From: Aurantimonadaceae bacterium | Lineage (GTDB): Bacteria; Pseudomonadota; Alphaproteobacteria; Rhizobiales; Rhizobiaceae | Reading direction: 5' to 3' | NCBI GenBank assembly: GCA_947474855.1 | Contig: CANJKV010000014.1 | Coordinates: 1 to 39,042, forward strand | Length of the DNA stretch: 39,042 nt | In this document: piece after piece, positions 33,646 through 39,042 of the stretch | Position numbering within the stretch: the stretch's first letter is position 1 | Layout: each line of letters opens with the position of its first letter | The notes under the pieces: generated by a model | What the model saw: only the letters and a program-made list of their open reading frames with translations | The model's database searches: none | Told to the model about the DNA's origin: nothing | Position numbers and translations under genes: made by a program

Positions 33646-34370
33646 CACGCGGTGAAGACCTCCGGCATGAAGCTGTAGCCGCCGCCCCAATGGGTCTGGA
33701 TGATGGCCGGGTTCTTCGGGTCGGCCTCGACCTTGCGGCGCAGGCGGCTGACCTGGTTGTCGATCGAGCGGTCGAAGGGATCGGCCTCGCGCCCGACGGT
33801 GAGGTCGAGGAGCTGGTCGCGCGTGAGCACCATTCCGGCATGCTCGACGAAGACCTTGAGGAGGCGGAACTCGGCGGTCGAGAGCGGCACGCCCACTCCG
33901 TCTTCGCCTTGCAGCTCGCGCCGGCCGAGGTCCAACGTCCAGCGGTCGAAGCGCATGAGGCCGGCGCGCCGCGCCGCGCGCTGGGGCGGCAGGCTGTTGA
34001 CGCGCCGCAGCACCGCCTTGATGCGGGCGAGAAGCTCGCGCGAGGAGAAGGGCTTGACCAAGTAATCGTCCGCCCCAAGCTCCAGGCCGATGACCCGGTC
34101 GGTCTCCTCGGCGCGGGCGGTGAGGAAGATCACCGGCACACCGGCGCTTGGCCCCGAGCGCAGCTCGCGGCAGAGGGTAAGCCCGTCCTCGCCCGGCATC
34201 ATGATGTCGAGAACCACGAGGTCAGGCGCACCGCGCTCCAGGAGGCGGCGCAGCGCCGCGCCGTTCTCGGCGGTGGAGACGCGGTAGCCCTGCTGGAGGA
34301 GATACTTGCCGACGAGGTCGCGAATGTCGCGGTGGTCATCGACGACGGCGATGTGGGGCACGCTCTCCAT
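33645..34370 (-). CDS. OmpR-family response regulator
   Basis: 241 aa. Receiver domain with D11, D12, phosphorylation site D55 (VVLDIMMPG), T84 and K106 (LVKPFS). OmpR-type winged helix at the C-terminus with STAEFRLLKVFVEHAG and the SIDNQVSRLRRKVE recognition helix. It is transcribed first, then the kinase. GAGGT precedes the ATG. The 358-bp spacer to the divergent small secreted gene holds tandem repeats of a kind bound by OmpR-family regulators, so autoregulation and control of that gene are likely. Confidence 0.94.
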   Translation of the reverse strand: MESVPHIAVVDDHRDIRDLVGKYLLQQGYRVSTAENGAALRRLLERGAPDLVVLDIMMPGEDGLTLCRELRSGPSAGVPVIFLTARAEETDRVIGLELGADDYLVKPFSSRELLARIKAVLRRVNSLPPQRAARRAGLMRFDRWTLDLGRRELQGEDGVGVPLSTAEFRLLKVFVEHAGMVLTRDQLLDLTVGREADPFDRSIDNQVSRLRRKVEADPKNPAIIQTHWGGGYSFMPEVFTA

Positions 34371-34728
34371 GGCTGACCTCGAAACGCTGAACACGCCTCC
34401 TTCTATAGTGAACTCCAGCGAGTATCGCCCGCACGTAAGTGTATCAGGATGTATCAAGATTGCGGTGGCGCCGCACTTTGAGCCTCGCGGGCGATACAAT
34501 TCAGTACAATCGGCGACAGGCGCGGCACAGGGCTGCGACAGGCGGCGGCTAGCTTGATCCTCGAAGCGGCGGGGAGACCCCGAGCGGGACATCCTCTCGG
34601 CCCGCAGGGGGAACGGAAGAGGCGCCGATGCGCCGCCTCAGCCTCCCCGCCGCTCCCGGAAGCGTCGCTGCGGCGAAAGTCGCGCGCGCTTCCGCTCCCC
34701 CGAACCACGAAATGGAAAGCAGACACCC
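34371..34728. promoter_or_regulatory. divergent control region of the two-component operon
   Basis: No gene is seen in these 358 bp. They contain an 11-bp perfect inverted repeat, GTATCGCCCGC at 34422-34432 and GCGGGCGATAC at 34487-34497. Tandem TGTATCAGGA and TGTATCAAGA lie at 34440-34459, and TACAAT at 34495-34500 is repeated at 34505-34510. Both direct-repeat pairs have a 10-bp period, and each fits TGTA-N6-TGTATC on one strand or the other. This is the geometry of OmpR-family binding sites. The stretch is also clearly more AT-rich than its surroundings. Confidence 0.6.
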
Positions 34729-35031
34729 ATGACCCTCTCCAAGATCCTGTCCGCCGCCGTCGTCGCCACCGCCACCTTCGCGGCCGCGCCCGCCCTCGCC
34801 CTCGTTCCCGGCTCCGAGCACTACCGCGAGCGCGCCGAGCAGATCGAGCGCCAGGCTGTGGCGAGCGGCATCATCGCCCGGCCCGCCGGCGAGCGCACTC
34901 GGGCGTTGGGGGCCGACGCCACCTATGGCTACGCCGCCCCCGTCCGCGTCGGCGAAGTGGCGCCGATCAACAACAACCACTACCGCGACCGTGCCGACGA
35001 GCAGTCGCGCCACCAGCTCCAGGCGCGCTGA
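34729..35031 (+). CDS. small secreted protein of unknown function
   Basis: 100 aa. Signal peptide at residues 1-24 (SKILSAAVVATATFAAAPALA). The mature part of about 76 residues is polar and rich in Glu, Arg, Ala and His (EHYRERAEQIERQAVASG, then NNNHYRDRADEQSRHQLQAR), with two HYR(E/D)RA repeats at about 31-36 and 84-89. I do not recognise a family beyond a small alphaproteobacterial periplasmic type. GGAAAG precedes the ATG. It is divergent from the two-component operon and is a likely target of it. Confidence 0.75.
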   Translation: MTLSKILSAAVVATATFAAAPALALVPGSEHYRERAEQIERQAVASGIIARPAGERTRALGADATYGYAAPVRVGEVAPINNNHYRDRADEQSRHQLQAR

Positions 35032-35101
35032 CGGGCAACGCCCACCAGCTCCAGGCCCCGCTGACCGCTCCTCCCCCTCCACCGATCAGCGGACCTGGCG
35101 A

Positions 35102-35135
35102 CCCGGCCTCCCCCATCCCCTGACGGGAGGCCGGG
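35102..35135. terminator. 11-bp perfect hairpin after the small secreted gene
   Basis: CCCGGCCTCCC (35102-35112) and GGGAGGCCGGG (35125-35135) with a 12-nt loop, 71 bp past the small secreted gene and 157 bp before iorA. A strong stem but no T-run. It probably separates the two transcription units. Confidence 0.55.
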
Positions 35136-35291
35136 ATCCACCGACGACGCCCTTTGGCGACCGCGACGGCACGCACGCGCCGCCTCGCACCCCAACCCGA
35201 CATTCAAGAACGCGCACCACCGATCCGCCGCCGCGCCGCGGGGACCGGAGCGTCCGGTCACGCGCATCCGACGCCACGAAGTGGAACTTGC

Positions 35292-35756
35292 ATGGTAGCC
35301 CTCACCGTCAACGGCGCCCCGGTGGACATTTCGGCCGCGCCCGACAAGCCGCTTCTCTGGGCCCTGCGCGAGGATCTCGGCCTTCTCGGTCCCAAATACG
35401 GCTGCGGCATAGCCCAGTGCGGCGCCTGCCGCGTCCTCGTCGACGGCGAGTCGACGCCCTCCTGCGCGATCGCCCTCGGCGAGGTCGCCGGCGCCGCCGT
35501 CGTGACCATCGAGGGGCTTGCGGCGCACGACGGCACGCTCTCGCCCGTTCAGCAGGCGTGGCTCGACGAGCAGGTGCCCCAATGCGGCTTCTGCCAGCCG
35601 GGCTTCCTGATCGCCGTCACCGCGCTCCTGGCCAGCAATCCCGATCCCACCGACGCCGAGATCGACGAGGCGCTCACCAACATCTGCCGATGCGGGACCT
35701 ATCCCCGCATCCGCCGCGCCATCCATCGCGCCGCCGCGCAGCAAGCCCGAGCCTGA
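35292..35756 (+). CDS. iorA: isoquinoline 1-oxidoreductase-type 2Fe-2S subunit
   Basis: 154 aa, the usual IorA size, and no Tat signal. Cluster II is C38, C43, C46 and C58 (YGCGIAQCGAC), cluster I is C98, C101, C132 and C134 (QCGFCQPGF, ICRCG). The form KYGCGIAQCGACRVLVDG is typical of two-subunit IorAB enzymes, not of the paoA genes in this window. The frame is open upstream, but the family start is ATG at 35292. It is 10 bp before iorB and co-transcribed with it. Confidence 0.93.
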   Translation: MVALTVNGAPVDISAAPDKPLLWALREDLGLLGPKYGCGIAQCGACRVLVDGESTPSCAIALGEVAGAAVVTIEGLAAHDGTLSPVQQAWLDEQVPQCGFCQPGFLIAVTALLASNPDPTDAEIDEALTNICRCGTYPRIRRAIHRAAAQQARA

Positions 35757-35766
35757 GGAGCGCGCC

Positions 35767-38097
35767 ATGCCCCGCCTTCTGTCCCGCCGCGCCTTTCTTC
35801 TCACCGGCGCCGCGCTCGGCGGCACCGCCCTCGTCGCGGCCGTCGGCGGCGTCGGCTACCTCGCCTCGGTCGACGTCGACGGGCTCGGCGGCTCCCTTGA
35901 TGGCGGCGACGCCGTCCTCAATGCCTTCCTGACCATCCGCGACGACGGCCGCATCGTCGTCCAGGTGCCGCGCGCCGAGATGGGCCAGGGCATCCATACA
36001 GGTCTTGCGATGGTGGTCGCCGAGGAGCTGGACCTGCCCTTCGACCAACGCATCAGCGTCGAGTTCCCGGTCGAGCCGCTCCCGGCCTACTCCATCTGGG
36101 CGCAGTTCCTGCGCGTGCGGCCGGAGGAGGCGAGTGGGCCCGCCGTGTGGCTTGGGCGGCGCGTGCTCGGCCAGCTCGGCTTCATCGGCACCGGCGCATC
36201 CTATTCCACCATGGCTCTTTGGCACCCGATGCGCGTCGCGGGCGCCTCAGCGCGCCGGATGCTCATGGATGCCGCCGCCGCGCGCCTCGGGGTGCCCGTC
36301 GCGGATCTCTCGACCGGCGACGGCTTCGTGCGGCACGCGGCGTCCGAGCGCAGCCTCTCCTATGGCGAGCTCGCCCGCGGGGCCGCGCTCCTGCCGCCTC
36401 CCGACGATCCCGTCCTCAAGCCCGCGTCCGAATGGCGCCTGATCGGCCGGCCGCAAAGCCGCGTCGACCTGCCAGCCAAGATCCGCGGCGAGCCGGTCTT
36501 CGGCATGGACGTGGTGCTGCCGGGCATGCTCCACGCCGCGATCCGCCACGCCCCGGTCTTCGGAGCCCATGTCGGCGCCGTCGCCAACGAGGCGGCCGTG
36601 CGGGCGCAGCCGGGCGTCCTCGACGTTGCGGTGATCAACAACCGCCAGGTGGCGGTGGTCGCCGACTCCTGGTGGCGGGCCGAGCAGGCCGCGTGGCTCC
36701 TCGACATCGCCTGGACGCGAACCGCGGCGGACGACGTCGACAGCCCGCAGATGACCGACCAGCTGTGGGCCGCCCTCGGCGGCGCGGGCGGCGATCCCCA
36801 CGAGCACATCGCCGAGGGCGACGTGGCATCCGTTCTCGCGAACGGCGATGTCCCAACCATCGAGGCGACCTACGAGGTGCCCTTCGTGGCGCATGCCTGC
36901 ATGGAGCCGCTCAACGCGACCGTGATCGTCCGAGACGACGGTTCGGCGGAAGCCTGGGTGCCCTCCCAGTCCCCCTTCGGCGTGCGCTCAGGCGTCGAAC
37001 AGGGGACCGGCTGGGCCGGCGTCGAGACCTCGTCGATCACCTGCCACGTCACCATGAGTGGCGGCGCCTTCGGTAGGCGCGGCGACGCGGACGTCACGGC
37101 TGAGGCCGCGTTTCTCGCCGCCCGACACCGGGGCCGACCCGTCAAGCTGATCTGGTCGCGCGAGGAGGACATCGCCCGCGGCCTGTTCCGCCCCCACGCC
37201 GCGGCGCGCCTGTCGGCCGCGCTCGGGCCCGACGGCCTGCCGCTCGCCTATGACGCTCTCGTCGCCAGCCAGTCGATCTTCCAGGCGGTCGCCGGCCGCA
37301 ACCTGCCCTTCACTCCCAGCCCGCACGGCGACGCCCTGATCGCGGAAGGGCTCGACAAGCACCACTACGCCATTCCCAATCGCCGGCTGCGCAGCCGGCA
37401 CGTGCCCAGCCACGTGCCGCTCGGCGTCTGGCGCTCGAACGGCTTCTCGTTCAACACCTTCTTCTCCGAGAGCTTCGTCGACGAGTGCGCGGCGGCAGCC
37501 GGCCGGGATCCGCTGGACTATCGCCGGGCGCTGTTGCGCGACCAGCCGCGGCACCTCGCCGTCCTGAACCGGGTGGCGGAGATCGCCGGCTGGGGCGGGG
37601 CGCTGCCGCCGGGGCGCGGGCGCGGCATCGCCATCGAGGAGTGCTACCGCAGCGTGATCGCGCAGGTCGCCGAGGTCACCGTCGCCCCCGACGGCGAGAT
37701 CCGGGTGGAGCGCGTCTTCTGCGCGATCGACGCGGGCCTCGTCATCAACCCCGACGCGGTCGCCGCGCAGATGGAGGGCGGCATCGTCTTCGGCACGACC
37801 ACCGCCCTGATGAGCGCGATCACCATCCGGAGCGGGGCGGTGGTCGAGTCGAACTTCCACGACTTTCCCATGCAGCGCATCGTTGACGCGCCGGACGTCG
37901 TCGTCTCGATCCTCGAGAGCTCCCTGCCGCCGGGCGGCGCGGGCGAGCCCGGCATCGTTCCGACGGCCGCGGCGATCGGCAACGCGATCTTCGCCGCCAC
38001 TGGCCGGCGCCTGCGCGCCCTGCCCTTCGCCGTCACCGAGACGACCGGCGAGCGCCGCACCCGCTCCGTCCTGCCGGCCGATGCTGCGGGCGCGTGA
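35767..38097 (+). CDS. iorB: isoquinoline 1-oxidoreductase-type molybdopterin subunit
   Basis: 776 aa. Twin-arginine signal LLSRRAFLLTGAALGG (residues 4-19, R7 and R8), so it is predicted to be exported. The molybdenum domain includes RAEMGQGIHTGLAMV (68-83) and GGAFGRRGDAD. The catalytic Glu is present in GGAGEPG (E727). IorB-type enzymes hydroxylate N-heterocycles or oxidise aldehydes, passing electrons through IorA to an outer acceptor, often a c-type cytochrome. No cytochrome gene is seen here. GAGGAG precedes the ATG. Confidence 0.94.
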   Translation: MPRLLSRRAFLLTGAALGGTALVAAVGGVGYLASVDVDGLGGSLDGGDAVLNAFLTIRDDGRIVVQVPRAEMGQGIHTGLAMVVAEELDLPFDQRISVEFPVEPLPAYSIWAQFLRVRPEEASGPAVWLGRRVLGQLGFIGTGASYSTMALWHPMRVAGASARRMLMDAAAARLGVPVADLSTGDGFVRHAASERSLSYGELARGAALLPPPDDPVLKPASEWRLIGRPQSRVDLPAKIRGEPVFGMDVVLPGMLHAAIRHAPVFGAHVGAVANEAAVRAQPGVLDVAVINNRQVAVVADSWWRAEQAAWLLDIAWTRTAADDVDSPQMTDQLWAALGGAGGDPHEHIAEGDVASVLANGDVPTIEATYEVPFVAHACMEPLNATVIVRDDGSAEAWVPSQSPFGVRSGVEQGTGWAGVETSSITCHVTMSGGAFGRRGDADVTAEAAFLAARHRGRPVKLIWSREEDIARGLFRPHAAARLSAALGPDGLPLAYDALVASQSIFQAVAGRNLPFTPSPHGDALIAEGLDKHHYAIPNRRLRSRHVPSHVPLGVWRSNGFSFNTFFSESFVDECAAAAGRDPLDYRRALLRDQPRHLAVLNRVAEIAGWGGALPPGRGRGIAIEECYRSVIAQVAEVTVAPDGEIRVERVFCAIDAGLVINPDAVAAQMEGGIVFGTTTALMSAITIRSGAVVESNFHDFPMQRIVDAPDVVVSILESSLPPGGAGEPGIVPTAAAIGNAIFAATGRRLRALPFAVTETTGERRTRSVLPADAAGA

Positions 38098-38170
38098 CGC
38101 CCTCACCGCCCTGCCTACGCGCCATCTCCTCCATCCCCACCAACAACCGATCCGCCACAAGGACATACTC

Positions 38171-39042
38171 ATGACCAAACCCTGGACCACATCCGACATG
38201 CCCTCGCAGCGCGGCCGCACGATTGTCGTGACCGGCACCGGCGGCCTCGGCTACGAGGACGCGCTGGCGCTCGCCCGCGCCGGTGCCGACGTCATCCTGG
38301 CGGGCCGCAACCCTGCAAAGGGCGCCGAGGCGGTCGCCCGCATCAAGGTCGACGTGCCCGGCGCGACGATCGCCTTCGAGGCGCTGGATCTCGCGAGTCT
38401 CGCCTCCGTGGAAGCGTTCGGGCAGCGGCTCGCCGCCACCCGCCAGCGCATCGACGTGCTGATCAACAATGCCGGCGTCATGACGCCGCCGCGCCGCCAG
38501 ACCACCACCGACGGGCTCGAGCTTCAGTTCGGCACCAACTATCTCGGCCACTTCGCCTTGACCGCCCACCTCCTGCCGCTCCTGAAGAAGGGCCGCAACC
38601 CGCGCGTCGTCACGCTTTCGAGCGTCGCCGCCCGCCAGGGCGCCATCGACTTCGACGACCTCCAGAGCGAGCGCGCCTACAAGCCGATGGCGGCTTACGC
38701 GCAGTCCAAGCTCGCCTGTTTGATCTTCGCCCTCGAGCTCCAGCACCGCAGCGACCTTGCCGGTTGGGACATCGCCAGCATCGCCGCCCATCCCGGCGTG
38801 TCGCGCACCGACCTCCTCCACAATGCGCCCGGACGCTTTAGCCCGCAGGGGCTGGCGCGCTCGCTCCTACCCTTCTTGTTCCAGCCGGCGGCACAGGGCG
38901 CCCTGCCGACGCTCTTTGCCGCGACCGCGCCGATGGCACATGCCGGCGGCTACTACGGCCCGAACCGCTTGAGCGAGACGCGCGGCTATCCCACCGAGGC
39001 GCGCACCCCGAAGGCGGCGCTGGTGGCCCAGGTCGCCGATCG
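38171..39042 (+). CDS. SDR oxidoreductase (partial, runs off the window)
   Basis: The frame is open through all 290 visible codons to the right edge. The nucleotide-binding motif is VTGTGGLGYEDA at about residues 20-31, one residue shorter than the common TGANSGLGYE form. Then come NNAGVMTPP, LQFGTNYLGHFALTAHLLP, SSVAARQGAIDF and YAQSK, giving an extended SDR of the retinol-dehydrogenase/protochlorophyllide-like group (SDR with a catalytic Tyr and Lys in YAQSK). It starts 73 bp after iorB with AAGGAC upstream and may be co-transcribed with iorAB. The C-terminal end is not in the window. Confidence 0.88.
   Translation, partial: MTKPWTTSDMPSQRGRTIVVTGTGGLGYEDALALARAGADVILAGRNPAKGAEAVARIKVDVPGATIAFEALDLASLASVEAFGQRLAATRQRIDVLINNAGVMTPPRRQTTTDGLELQFGTNYLGHFALTAHLLPLLKKGRNPRVVTLSSVAARQGAIDFDDLQSERAYKPMAAYAQSKLACLIFALELQHRSDLAGWDIASIAAHPGVSRTDLLHNAPGRFSPQGLARSLLPFLFQPAAQGALPTLFAATAPMAHAGGYYGPNRLSETRGYPTEARTPKAALVAQVAD

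Noticed and set aside
35154-35291. 46-residue N-terminal extension of IorA as a signal peptide
   Set aside because: It is Arg/Pro-rich with no hydrophobic core, and the family start is at 35292; IorB carries the Tat signal.
1-39042. CRISPR array, tRNA, rRNA or phage genes
   Set aside because: I saw no regularly spaced repeats, cloverleaf sequence, ribosomal sequence or phage-type protein.

Overview
The window is GC-rich, with dense overlapping genes, frequent ATGA start/stop overlaps, twin-arginine (Tat) signals on redox enzymes, TRAP transport, and many LysR, AraC and HxlR regulators. This fits an alphaproteobacterium, most likely of the Hyphomicrobiales (Rhizobiales). There is no rRNA, tRNA, CRISPR array, phage gene or intact insertion sequence. 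It reads as an accessory metabolic region for handling aldehydes, ketones, quinones and N-heterocycles.

Left part (1-15.7 kb): a series of small modules, each a reductase or other enzyme beside its own regulator, often divergent. They are a Tat-tagged metallo-beta-lactamase-fold protein plus aldo/keto reductase with LysR; a LysR with an SDR and a secreted lipocalin-like protein; an SDR with AraC; an MFS exporter with LysR; HxlR with an NmrA-type reductase and a DUF1330 protein; a LysR; and HxlR with an SDR. This part also holds scars: an alcohol dehydrogenase cut after about 100 codons and joined to the tail of a membrane protein, an HxlR gene with a stop replacing a probable Trp codon, and a 404-bp diverged second copy of the lipocalin-like gene without its signal peptide.

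Middle (15.9-22.1 kb): a class III adenylate cyclase, then a paoABC-type periplasmic molybdenum aldehyde oxidoreductase operon (2Fe-2S, FAD/4Fe-4S and molybdopterin subunits) with a LysR gene upstream.

Centre-right (22.3-32.1 kb): the most coherent unit. An AraC regulator (27173-28156) sits between two divergent operons. To its left run DUF6152, a membrane protein, an SDR and TRAP transporter dctPQM. To its right runs a second paoABC-type operon. An identical 19-bp sequence lies in inverted orientation at both ends of the regulator gene, in front of each operon, so I infer one AraC regulon combining uptake, an SDR and a molybdenum hydroxylase. In this second molybdopterin subunit the normally invariant catalytic Glu is Gln (codon 686).

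Right end (32.2-39.0 kb): an OmpR-type response regulator and histidine kinase, divergent from a small secreted protein across a region with 10-bp-period direct repeats and an inverted repeat. Then come an IorAB-type molybdenum hydroxylase (third such enzyme in the window) and an SDR running off the right edge. No molybdenum-cofactor chaperone (XdhC/PaoD type) is encoded here, so maturation factors must lie elsewhere.
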